From Spirochaetaceae bacterium (lineage in GTDB: Bacteria; Spirochaetota; Spirochaetia; JABEVK01), in NCBI GenBank assembly GCA_023265735.1, contig JAHFSN010000053.1, forward strand, positions 1 to 9,144: a stretch of DNA of 9,144 nt. Direction: 5' to 3'. The translations under genes were made by a program, and so were the position numbers. Positions 1-6,521 of this stretch are shown here, one piece after another. Each line of letters starts with the position of its first letter. The stretch's first letter is position 1. The notes below the pieces were generated by a model. The model searched no databases, was not told the origin of the DNA, and saw only the letters and a program-made list of their open reading frames with translations.

Positions 1-884
1 TTCGGGTCGGCCAGGAAGGCGTAGATGACGTACCGCAGGCCGGCGGCGGTGTTGCGCACCCCGTGGGCAATATGGAGCCAGCCGTCCTTGGTCTTGATGG
101 GGGGGGCTCCGGCGCCGTTCTTCACTTCCTTGATGGTGTGGTAGACCTTCGGGTCGAGGACGGTTTCCTTGTCCACCACCGCGGGGTTCATCGACTTCGA
201 CAGCCCCGTGCTGATGCCGCCCCCCGAACCGGTGTCGATGAAACCGTCCTGGGGCCGGGTGTACAGGAGGTACTGGCCGTCGACGAACTCGGGGTGGAGG
301 ACGACGTTGCGCTGCTGGCCGCCGTTGGTCTTCAGGTCGGGCAGTCGTTCCCAGGTCCTCAGGTCCTTGGTGCGCACGATGCCCGCTGTGGCCGTGGCCG
401 CCGACGTGTCGCCTGGGGCCGCCTTCGGATCCCGGCGCTCGGCGCAGAACAGGCCGTAGATCCAGCCGTCGGCGTGGGCCGTGAGCCGCATGTCGTAGAC
501 GTTGGTCTCGGGGTCGGCCACGTCGCCCAGCAGGAGGGGTTCTCCCTCGAACCGGAAGTTGCGGACGCCATCAGGACTCGACGCCAGGGCGAAGAAGCTC
601 TTGCGGTCCCAGCCCTCGACCCGGGCCACCACCCAGTACTTGCCGTCGTGAAAGATGGCCCCGGCGTTGAACACCGCGTTGATCCCCAGGCGCTCCATGA
701 AGAAGGGATTGGTCTTGGGGTCGTAGTCGTAGCGCCAGGCCGGAGGCACGTGTCCCGCCGTCAGCACGGGAAACTCGTACCGGATGAAGATCCCGTTCCC
801 GGGCTTCACGGGCCGGTTTTGGCGCTTCAGCAGCGCGTTGTACTCCCGCTCTACCGCGGCCCTTCGTGTGGTAAACAAACTCAT
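1..884 (-). CDS. 4-O-beta-D-mannosyl-D-glucose phosphorylase (GH130), 3' end missing
   Basis: Predicted cytoplasmic phosphorylase that splits 4-O-beta-mannosyl-glucose with phosphate into mannose 1-phosphate and glucose. I translated 294 codons from the ATG at 884; the gene runs off the left edge, and about 90-100 C-terminal residues are missing by comparison with family members of roughly 390 aa. The segments NAGAIFHDGKYWVVARVEG (73-91), NVYDMRLTAHADGWIYG (128-144), QQRNVVLHPEFVDG and YTRPQDGFIDTGSGGG match, as I remember it, the Bacteroides fragilis enzyme of GH130 subfamily 1. Asp131 in NVYDMRLT sits at the position of that enzyme's catalytic acid. The start is well supported: GAGGAG (891-896) lies 6 nt upstream, and the ATG overlaps the epimerase stop as ATGA (881-884), so translation is probably coupled. 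The upstream neighbour makes its substrate. Other GH130 specificities, such as mannooligosaccharide phosphorylase, are less likely given the residues and the partner gene. Confidence 0.93.
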   Translation of the reverse strand, partial: MSLFTTRRAAVEREYNALLKRQNRPVKPGNGIFIRYEFPVLTAGHVPPAWRYDYDPKTNPFFMERLGINAVFNAGAIFHDGKYWVVARVEGWDRKSFFALASSPDGVRNFRFEGEPLLLGDVADPETNVYDMRLTAHADGWIYGLFCAERRDPKAAPGDTSAATATAGIVRTKDLRTWERLPDLKTNGGQQRNVVLHPEFVDGQYLLYTRPQDGFIDTGSGGGISTGLSKSMNPAVVDKETVLDPKVYHTIKEVKNGAGAPPIKTKDGWLHIAHGVRNTAAGLRYVIYAFLADP

Positions 885-2080
885 ATCGATCTCCTCGTTA
901 GTCGCAGAATGACCTCCATGCACGCCCGGCCGTTGTGGTACGAAGTTTTCCACAGGCCGCCCTTGGGACGGTCGAGGGCTGGTTGGCCCGAGGCGCTGAC
1001 CAGCCAGTGCCACTCGCCGTGGAGCCGGTCCACGAGGAAGCGGTCGATGTAGCTCCACTGGGCCTCGGCGGCGGCGAGAAAGGCTTCCTCGCCGGTCAGC
1101 TCCCAGGCATTGATCATGCCCACCAGGGTCTCGGCCTGGACCCACCAGATGCGGTCGGTGTCCAGGTGTCCGCCGTGGAGCTCGTTGGGGAGGCTGCCGC
1201 CGTTGGCCTGCAGAACCTCGAGGGTCTTGCGGGCGATCCGCACGTACACGGCCTTCTTGGCCTCGGGGAGGGCATGGCCGTGGGCGATCTGGGCCGCCTC
1301 GGTGAGCAGCCAGCTGGCTTCGATATCGTGGCCGAAGCTCACATGGTCTGTCAGGGTGGTCCAATCGCGATTGAAGTAGAGACCCAGGTGCTCGGGGGTC
1401 ACCAAGATGCGGGTCTCGAATACTTCCAGGAGGCTGGCCAAGGCTTCCTTCACCTTCGGCGAACCCGAGGCGAGGTACAGCGACGAGAGGGCCTCCAAAA
1501 CGTGGAGGTTGGTGTTCATGCTCTTGGAGCAGGGAATATCGACCTCGCTGAGGGCCTTGATGAGCGACTGGGTCCAGGAGCGGTCCACGGCCTCGTAGTA
1601 GCCGCCGAACTCCCGGTCCCGGCCCACCTTTTCCAGCAGGTCGAAGGTCTCGAGGGCCAGGGCCAGGGCCGCCTTGTCTCCGGTGGCCCGGTAATACTGG
1701 GCCAGGCCATAGATGGCGAAGGCCTGGCCGTAGAGCACCTTGTGCTCGAACTCCGATTTCCCCTTGGCGTCGACGGTCCACCAGAACCCCTTGCCTTCGC
1801 GGTCGTAGAGTCGTTTGGTCAGGAAGTCGTAGGCGTGCCGGGCGGCGGCCAGGTCGAGGGGGTTGCGGCGGTAGAGCCAGGCCTGGCTGGAGGCCCACAG
1901 GTGGCGGCTGTGCATGACCAGCCCCTTGGGGTGGCGGAAGTCGGGGCGGCCGTCCGAGGCCACGAACCCGGCGAAACCGCCCTGGCGATGGTCCATGGTC
2001 TGGTACCAGAACGGCAGGATGTTTTCACGGAGTTCTCGGTCGAGGGCGGACGCCAAGGAGGTGCGTCTTTCGGTTTCCAT
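881..2080 (-). CDS. Cellobiose 2-epimerase (AGE superfamily), probably acting on beta-1,4-mannobiose
   Basis: Predicted cytoplasmic epimerase of 399 aa, the usual length for the family, that inverts C2 of the reducing-end sugar of beta-1,4-disaccharides. In the mannan route it turns mannobiose into mannosyl-glucose for the phosphorylase encoded next. The N-acylglucosamine 2-epimerase (alpha/alpha)6-barrel signature is clear. Candidate catalytic residues are Arg59 in HSRHLW, His193 in NTNLHVLEA, His251 in SFGHDIEASWL and His382 in SYHNGRACMEV, spaced as in characterised cellobiose epimerases. WWVQAE (312-317) and the GSLPNELHGG loop also fit. The ATG at 2080 has no Shine-Dalgarno sequence but lies directly after a good -10 box, so I infer leaderless translation. 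The next in-frame Met is residue 30, inside the conserved fold, so a later start is unlikely. The gene ends in an ATGA overlap with the phosphorylase and forms an operon with it. An N-acylglucosamine epimerase activity is possible but does not fit the context. Confidence 0.92.
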   Translation of the reverse strand: METERRTSLASALDRELRENILPFWYQTMDHRQGGFAGFVASDGRPDFRHPKGLVMHSRHLWASSQAWLYRRNPLDLAAARHAYDFLTKRLYDREGKGFWWTVDAKGKSEFEHKVLYGQAFAIYGLAQYYRATGDKAALALALETFDLLEKVGRDREFGGYYEAVDRSWTQSLIKALSEVDIPCSKSMNTNLHVLEALSSLYLASGSPKVKEALASLLEVFETRILVTPEHLGLYFNRDWTTLTDHVSFGHDIEASWLLTEAAQIAHGHALPEAKKAVYVRIARKTLEVLQANGGSLPNELHGGHLDTDRIWWVQAETLVGMINAWELTGEEAFLAAAEAQWSYIDRFLVDRLHGEWHWLVSASGQPALDRPKGGLWKTSYHNGRACMEVILRLTRRSI

Positions 2081-2088
2081 GAGTCGCG

Positions 2089-2117
2089 ATTATAGAACTC
2101 GCCCCGGGGAATGGCAA
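2089..2117 (-). promoter_or_regulatory. Promoter of the epimerase-phosphorylase operon
   Basis: Read on the minus strand, TTGCCA (2117-2112) is followed after exactly 17 nt by a perfect TATAAT (2094-2089). This is one mismatch from the sigma70 consensus. The expected transcription start, about 7 nt after the -10 box, falls at about 2082, only 1-3 nt before the ATG at 2080. Confidence 0.75.
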
Positions 2118-2127
2118 CCGGTTTCCA
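2112..2127. promoter_or_regulatory. Candidate LacI-family operator
   Basis: TGGCAACCGGTTTCCA is a 16-bp palindrome with one mismatched symmetric pair (C against T), centred on a CG step inside AACCGGTT. This is the form of many LacI/GalR-family operators. Six of its bases are the -35 box of the epimerase promoter, so a bound repressor would block RNA polymerase. No regulator gene is in the window; the assignment to LacI type is inference from symmetry and position. Confidence 0.5.
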
Positions 2128-2143
2128 TGGGGCGCCCGCGTCC

Positions 2144-2172
2144 TTGCCGTGGGGCGTTTGGTCGAGTATTCT
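2144..2172 (+). promoter_or_regulatory. Candidate promoter of the short-chain dehydrogenase gene
   Basis: TTGCCG (2144-2149), a 17-nt spacer and TATTCT (2167-2172) resemble a sigma70 promoter with four mismatches in total. The predicted start near 2179 lies downstream of the GTG at 2149, which would exclude that codon as the start. The leader would be very short, about 12 nt, and would cut into the G-rich stretch before the TTG codon. It is divergent from the epimerase promoter, with 26 bp between the two -35 boxes. Confidence 0.4.
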
Positions 2173-2190
2173 CTTGGGGGGAAGGCCCCC

Positions 2191-3090
2191 TTGAATCGCT
2201 CCCCCTCTCGAACCGTCCTCGTCACCGGCGGAAGCGCCGGGATCGGTGGTCAACTCACGCTGTCCCTGGCCCAAGCCGGCTACCACGTGTACTTCGTGGG
2301 CCGCCAGTCCGACCGTGGCCGCGCCCTCGAGGACCGGGTCCAGGACCAGGGCGGACGGGCCACCTTCGTGGCTGGCGACCTGTCCAGCCAGCACGGTGTG
2401 GCCCAGCTGGCGGACCGCGTGAGGGCCCTCCTGCCGCCCCGGGGCCTCGACGCCCTGGTCAACAACCTGGGGGGCGTTGCCCCCGCGCCGCGGACGACGT
2501 CCGACGGGGTCGAAACCACCTTCGCGTCCAACTTCGTCCATCCGGTGCTTCTGGCCTGTCTCCTGCTGCCCGAACTGCAGGCGGCCCAGGGCCGGGTCGT
2601 CCAGATGAGCACGGGGTACCACCACCTGGTGCGGCTCACCAGGGCCGACCTCACGGGGCGGCGCTGGGACTGCGGGATGAACGTCTATGGGCGGGCCAAG
2701 CTGCTGTCGGTCCAGGCTGGCGAGGTTATTGGCCTGCGCTGGCGGAACCGGGGCGTCGGTTGGCACTTTGCCGACCCGGGCATGGCCCAGACGCCCCTGA
2801 CCCGGTCCATGACCCCCCGGGACTTCCCCTGGTACGGACGGTTCCTCTTTTCTCCCGTCCGCCACGTTCAGGGCTGCATTCCCCTGGAGTGGTGCGCGTC
2901 GAGCACTCTCCGGCTCCTGACGAGGACCCCTCCCCGGGACACGGGAGCGTACGTCCTTCCGGGGCCCGTGGTCCTGCCCAGGGCCCTGGTGGGTTTTGAC
3001 CGCCGCGCGGGGGCCAACGGGCTGGCCTTCAGCTACCGGTGGTTCCTTCCGGAGTACCGCCCTCTGGTGGAGTCGACCACAGGGGAGTGA
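2191..3090 (+). CDS. Short-chain dehydrogenase/reductase (retinol dehydrogenase-like)
   Basis: Predicted NAD(P)-dependent oxidoreductase with a Rossmann fold; the substrate is unknown. With a TTG start at 2191 it has 299 aa. Visible motifs are the dinucleotide-binding TGGSAGIG (12-19), the NNLGG version of NNAG (91-95), the catalytic Ser140 in MSTGYHH, the YxxxK pair Tyr166/Lys170 in VYGRAK, and DPGMAQTPL (195-203). Arg38 after beta-strand 2 may favour NADP. The frame is open back to a GTG at 2149, but TTG is preferred because GGGGGGAAGG (2176-2185) ends 5 nt before it and because the protein then begins just before the first beta-strand, as usual in the family. It is divergent from the mannoside operon and convergent with the methyltransferase gene. 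The C-terminal 100 residues are longer than in classical 250-aa members and resemble the retinol dehydrogenase/WW-oxidoreductase-like group. Nothing ties it to mannoside metabolism beyond position. Confidence 0.85.
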   Translation: MNRSPSRTVLVTGGSAGIGGQLTLSLAQAGYHVYFVGRQSDRGRALEDRVQDQGGRATFVAGDLSSQHGVAQLADRVRALLPPRGLDALVNNLGGVAPAPRTTSDGVETTFASNFVHPVLLACLLLPELQAAQGRVVQMSTGYHHLVRLTRADLTGRRWDCGMNVYGRAKLLSVQAGEVIGLRWRNRGVGWHFADPGMAQTPLTRSMTPRDFPWYGRFLFSPVRHVQGCIPLEWCASSTLRLLTRTPPRDTGAYVLPGPVVLPRALVGFDRRAGANGLAFSYRWFLPEYRPLVESTTGE

Positions 3091-3220
3091 GCCGGCCGGG
3101 CTGGGCCCAGCTCCGGGTGCCCGCGTCCCGAAAGCTAGCAAGATACTCGTGGACGGCGTCGCTGCCCAGGAAGGCCGCGATCTGGTCGGCCTGGTCCTTC
3201 GTGGCGCAGGGGATGTAGGC
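3029..3220 (-). other. In-frame continuation of the methyltransferase reading frame past the TAG
   Basis: After the TAG at 3223-3221 the same frame stays open for 63 sense codons to a TGA at 3031-3029. The first part reads AYIPCATKDQADQIAAFLG and then SDAVHEYLASF, which fits the usual C-terminal pattern of Eco57I/TaqI-like adenine methyltransferases (a xIPC strand, then a helix with an LNSxxxxEYLxSF-type motif). The last 25 or so codons look unconstrained and overlap the convergent dehydrogenase gene by 62 bp. I infer that this was, or still is, the C-terminal end of the methyltransferase. Confidence 0.7.
3096..3116. terminator. GC-rich hairpin between convergent genes, possible terminator
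   Basis: The perfect 12-bp palindrome GCTGGGCCCAGC (3100-3111) extends to a longer stem (3096-3116) with one bulged T, 6 nt after the dehydrogenase stop. There is no U-tract on either strand, so it is not a canonical intrinsic terminator. It also lies within the in-frame extension of the methyltransferase reading frame. Confidence 0.25.
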
Positions 3221-4456
3221 CTAGAGCGCCTGGTCGGCCTGCCAGACCCGGCCGTCGCCCCGGGGGCCCCACACCTGGGGCACCAACCGCTTCTGGCCGT
3301 AGGCGGACCAGAGGACCTTGTACGGGGCGAAGGCGTAGGCGCCCGCCCCTAAGAGAGCCCACCACCGGCCCCGTTTCAACTGGGACCCCAGGTACAGGCC
3401 CCGCCGGGCCGCCAGGCGCTCCTTCCAATCCCTCCAGAATTGCGCCAGGCCCGAGGCCTCCAACTCTCGCTCCTCGAGGATGCGGCCGTCCCGATGGTAG
3501 GGCACGAGGATCCATTTTTCGGGTTTGCCGGGCCGGACCAGGGGGTGAACCAGCGCCGGATCGACATCGGTGGGGGGCGAGGGTACATGGAAGGCCGCGT
3601 TGGCTCCGCCGGTGTTGAGACCCTGCCGGGGACGCTGGCCGGGGGCCAGGGGAAACCGGGGAACGGGAGACCGGGCCCCCGGAGGGACCAGGCGCCACGG
3701 GCCGTCGGGGGCGTCTTGAACGGCGTCCCACGGGACCCAGGCGTCGGGACGACCCGTGAAATACCGCGGCGCCTTGGTCCTTGAACCGAGGGAGAATTCG
3801 GCCCAGCCGTACCGGGTGGCCACCTCGGGGAAGACCCGGGCCTCGGTGAGGTCGAAGATGGCGTCGGGGACCCAGCGCCGCCACCGGGCCGCCGAACCGC
3901 TGTGGAACAGCGAAAGGGGGAGGAAGAACCCCGCCCGGCCTCCCTCGTTGACCAGGGCGAAGGCCCGGGCGGTCACCAAGGCGGCGACGTCGAGACGGGA
4001 CCGGCCCAACAGCAGCTCGGAAGGCCGGCCGACGAGGTCAAGGTCTCGAAACCACGGGCGGTACCGCTCCTGGTCCTCGGGATCGAGTTCGGGATAGCTG
4101 GCCCAGGGCGGGTTCCCCACCACGAAGTCGAACCGGCGGGCGGGAGGCCTGGTCACTACGTCGCCTTCGACCAGGTTGGCCTCGGGAAAGGCAAACCCGT
4201 AGCGTCCGTGCCAGGTCCGAGCAAAGGACTCCAGGAAGTCTCCCTCGCGGTCGATCAGGGTGATCCGGCCGGCCCAGGCCGCGTCGAGCACCCCGCCGCC
4301 CTGGGCCCGATCGGCCAGGGCGAACGCCAGGGAGCCCTCGCCCGCGGTGGGGTCGCACACGGTGGCCCCGGCGGTGACCCGGGCCGGGAGGTCCAGCCTC
4401 TCGACGGCCCAGCGGGCCCAGGACGGCGGGGTGAAGACGGCCCCCAGGGGCGCCAT
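3221..4456 (-). CDS. Gamma-type N6-adenine DNA methyltransferase, C-terminus cut by an in-frame TAG
   Basis: Predicted S-adenosylmethionine-dependent DNA adenine methyltransferase, 411 aa to the TAG, with the motif order X-I-IV then target recognition domain as in M.TaqI/Eco57I-like enzymes. Visible are motif X GAVFTPP (5-11), the SAM-binding DPTAGEG (35-41), acidic Asp69 after strand 2, the catalytic NPPW (115-118) and GGRAGFFLPLSLF (172-184). A C-terminal recognition region begins near GLNTGGANAAF (279-289). The start is set by the GAVFTPP motif and by a 1-nt stop/start overlap (TGATG, 4458-4454) with the TIM-barrel gene; there is no clear Shine-Dalgarno sequence, so coupling is likely. No endonuclease domain or restriction partner is present, so it is probably an orphan modification enzyme or a remnant. 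The catalytic core is intact, but the terminal 35 or more family-like residues are lost beyond the TAG, which may weaken DNA recognition. The same frame is open upstream to 4834, but that part is antisense-like shadow of the neighbour. Confidence 0.85.
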   Translation of the reverse strand: MAPLGAVFTPPSWARWAVERLDLPARVTAGATVCDPTAGEGSLAFALADRAQGGGVLDAAWAGRITLIDREGDFLESFARTWHGRYGFAFPEANLVEGDVVTRPPARRFDFVVGNPPWASYPELDPEDQERYRPWFRDLDLVGRPSELLLGRSRLDVAALVTARAFALVNEGGRAGFFLPLSLFHSGSAARWRRWVPDAIFDLTEARVFPEVATRYGWAEFSLGSRTKAPRYFTGRPDAWVPWDAVQDAPDGPWRLVPPGARSPVPRFPLAPGQRPRQGLNTGGANAAFHVPSPPTDVDPALVHPLVRPGKPEKWILVPYHRDGRILEERELEASGLAQFWRDWKERLAARRGLYLGSQLKRGRWWALLGAGAYAFAPYKVLWSAYGQKRLVPQVWGPRGDGRVWQADQAL

Positions 4457-5133
4457 CAGGGGGCCAGGATCGCCGACAGGTAGGTGATGGCTGCCAGCTG
4501 TTCTTCGAGGGGATTCTCGAGTTCGAGGCTGACCCACTGGGGGGGGAGGAAGGCCCGGTAACGGACCAAGTAGTCGAGGTCGGCCACACTGGTGAAGTGG
4601 TGGTGGTCCGACCGGCCATTCCAGGGATTCGGGTCGCTCGTCCGGATCGCCGAGATGTGGCAGCATCCCGGGGGAAACCGATGGACCAGGGCGCCGAAGC
4701 CCTTGTAGACGGGATCGTCGGCCAGCCGGGCGGCTTCCCAGTGGCTGAAGTCGGGGCACACCCCGGCGTAGTCGCCCAACTGGTCGGCCTCGGGCAGGAC
4801 GTCGGAGTTTTCCAGGTAGATCCGCTTGAGCCACCGGGAGCTTTCGGGAACGTACGCCGTGCCGCTGGCGGCGGGGTGGACGTTGAAGACCTCGGTGCCG
4901 AAGCGGTGGATGAGGTAGCCGATCTCGGCGTCGTCGCAGTCGGACCTCAGGTGGACGTGGGGCAGGCGCAGCCCCTCGATCCGCTCCAGTTCCGCGTAGA
5001 GCTTCGTCCGTTCGGGGGTGGGGAGGGTCGTGGGAAAGAGGGCGATCTGGGTCACCCCGAAGCGGGCCAGATCGTCGATAAACGCCCCCATCCTCTCCTT
5101 ACGGGTGGAAGTGAGGGAGGGCAGGAGGGTCAT
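4456..5133 (-). CDS. Xylose-isomerase-like TIM-barrel protein, function unknown
   Basis: A 225-aa protein with features of the xylose isomerase-like/AP endonuclease 2 TIM-barrel superfamily; the reaction is not known. Likely metal or active-site residues sit at strand ends: His59 and His61 in PHVHLRSD, His86 in FNVHP, Glu108 in IYLENSD, Asp128 and His131 in CPDFSHWE, His159 in CCHIS and Glu204/Glu206 in SLELENP. Repeated His/Asp/Glu at the ends of beta-strands is the usual pattern for divalent-metal sites in this superfamily. It is shorter than typical sugar isomerases (about 270-300 aa). There is no signal peptide, so it should be cytoplasmic. The ATG at 5133 overlaps the chemoreceptor stop by 4 nt (ATGA), without a good ribosome binding site, indicating translational coupling. 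Its stop overlaps the methyltransferase start by 1 nt. It could be a sugar-phosphate isomerase/epimerase or a nuclease-like enzyme; neighbours do not decide. Confidence 0.75.
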   Translation of the reverse strand: MTLLPSLTSTRKERMGAFIDDLARFGVTQIALFPTTLPTPERTKLYAELERIEGLRLPHVHLRSDCDDAEIGYLIHRFGTEVFNVHPAASGTAYVPESSRWLKRIYLENSDVLPEADQLGDYAGVCPDFSHWEAARLADDPVYKGFGALVHRFPPGCCHISAIRTSDPNPWNGRSDHHHFTSVADLDYLVRYRAFLPPQWVSLELENPLEEQLAAITYLSAILAP

Positions 5134-6500
5134 GACCGGCGGAACACCTGGAGGGCGGCTTCGGCGGCGGCGGCGTTCTTGGTGCTCAGGTCCCGGGCCT
5201 CGTCCACGGCCGTGCGGATGCCCGTGGCGGCGTGCTCGATCGATCCAAAGGCGTTGTAGAACTCCAGGGACGTCTTCTCCACGGCACGCATCTGGGCCGC
5301 AATGTGGCTGGTCCCTGCCGACATCTCGTCGCTTCCGGCCTTGACCTCGGCGGCGATGCGGCTCAGGTCGCCCAGCCCCTCGAGGACCTGTCGGTTGCCC
5401 TCCTCCTGCTCGGTGAGGGACTGGCGGACCGATTCGAGGATGCGGCCCAGGCTCTCGATTTGGCGGGAGATCTTGGCGAAGGACTCACCGGCTTCACTGG
5501 ACTGCTGGACCACGGCCGCGATGCCGTCGGTGGAGGTCTTCAGTTCGGTCTTGATGCTCTTGGACTGGGTCGACGCGAGGTCGGCGAGCTTGCGGATCTC
5601 GTCGGCGACCACGGCGAAGCCCCGGCCCGCGTCGCCCGCGTGGGCGGCCTCAATGGCGGCGTTCATGGCCAACAGGCTGGTCTGGCTGGCGATGCTGGCG
5701 ATCATCTTGTTGGCGTTTCCCAGGGCTTCGGACTGCTTGGCCACGGCCTCGGCGGTGGCTCTCACCTTGGAAACCCCCGCCTGGCCTTCGCCGGCAGCCT
5801 GCTCCAGCTGTTCAAATTCCTGGGCCATGGCCCCCGCGTGCTTGCCGATCGACGCGACGTTGCCCACCATCTGCTCGACGGCAGAGGACGATTCCTGGAG
5901 GTTCTGGCCCTGGCGTTCCACGAGTCCCAGGAAACTCTCGACGTTCTTGCTGATTTCGTGGATGCCCGAACTGGTCTCCTGGATTCCCGCGGTTCGAACC
6001 GCGGCGGCTTCCCGCAGGGCCCGGATCTCCCGGTCGATGGTGTCCGCGGCGGCCCGGCTCAGGCCCAGTTTGTCCTCGGTTTCCCGACCATAGGACTTCA
6101 GCGTCTCGATCTGAGTGCGGAAAGAATCGATGGACGTTTCGAGGTTTTCGGCGATCTGGTTGAGGTTAGACTGGAGGGCATCGGATTCTCTGGTGGAGAA
6201 CTTGGCGCTCATGCGGTGATCGACGTTGCCCTTGGCGAGGTCGGAGGCGAACTGTGACGCCTTGGTGACCGGGGCCAGGGCCGCCGTCAGGGCCGCCCAC
6301 CCCAAAAAGGCCGCCACGAGGATCGATACGAGGACCAGGAGAACCACCATCCACAGGACCCCGGAAAGGGCCTCATTCGGCGGAGAGACCTTTTCGAGGG
6401 CCGAGCTTAAGGTCGTGAGAACCACGATGCCTAGAACCAGCAGGATAGCGATGCAGGGAACGACGAACGTCGCCACCCGGGTCTTCAACGATGCCTTCAT
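5130..6500 (-). CDS. Methyl-accepting chemotaxis protein without a periplasmic sensor domain
   Basis: Membrane chemoreceptor of 456 aa that should signal through CheA/CheW. It has two membrane segments (about 11-33 and 48-69) joined by a loop of only about 15 residues, then a HAMP domain (about 70-122) and a long coiled-coil signalling domain. The highly conserved hairpin tip is complete at about 268-306, including ASQTSLLAMNAAIEAAHAG and GRGFAVVADEIRKLA. There is no CheR-binding pentapeptide at the C-terminus. With no periplasmic or PAS domain, it must sense something in the membrane or cytoplasm, or depend on a partner. The ATG at 6500 is chosen because GGAGGA (6513-6508) lies 7 nt upstream and the protein then begins just before the first membrane helix; the open frame further upstream is noncoding. 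It is the first gene of an operon with the TIM-barrel and methyltransferase genes. Confidence 0.93.
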   Translation of the reverse strand: MKASLKTRVATFVVPCIAILLVLGIVVLTTLSSALEKVSPPNEALSGVLWMVVLLVLVSILVAAFLGWAALTAALAPVTKASQFASDLAKGNVDHRMSAKFSTRESDALQSNLNQIAENLETSIDSFRTQIETLKSYGRETEDKLGLSRAAADTIDREIRALREAAAVRTAGIQETSSGIHEISKNVESFLGLVERQGQNLQESSSAVEQMVGNVASIGKHAGAMAQEFEQLEQAAGEGQAGVSKVRATAEAVAKQSEALGNANKMIASIASQTSLLAMNAAIEAAHAGDAGRGFAVVADEIRKLADLASTQSKSIKTELKTSTDGIAAVVQQSSEAGESFAKISRQIESLGRILESVRQSLTEQEEGNRQVLEGLGDLSRIAAEVKAGSDEMSAGTSHIAAQMRAVEKTSLEFYNAFGSIEHAATGIRTAVDEARDLSTKNAAAAEAALQVFRRS

Positions 6501-6521
6501 GAAAAAGTCCTCCGCCCCAAC

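Noticed and set aside
935..2095. Long plus-strand open frame (386 codons) opposite the epimerase
   Set aside because: The minus-strand frame carries all epimerase catalytic motifs; the plus frame shows no family resemblance.
1819..3141. Minus-strand open frame of 440 codons crossing the epimerase start and the whole dehydrogenase gene
   Set aside because: It runs through a divergent promoter region and two real genes in other frames, and its product is Pro/Arg/Gly-rich with no motif.
3221..3223. Pyrrolysine insertion at the TAG
   Set aside because: There is no sign of pyl genes, and the protein is not a methylamine methyltransferase; a nonsense change or sequence error is simpler, though readthrough stays testable.
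4457..4834. Upstream extension of the methyltransferase frame by 126 codons
   Set aside because: It overlaps the TIM-barrel gene completely and has no methyltransferase features; GAVFTPP at the chosen start is the expected N-terminus.
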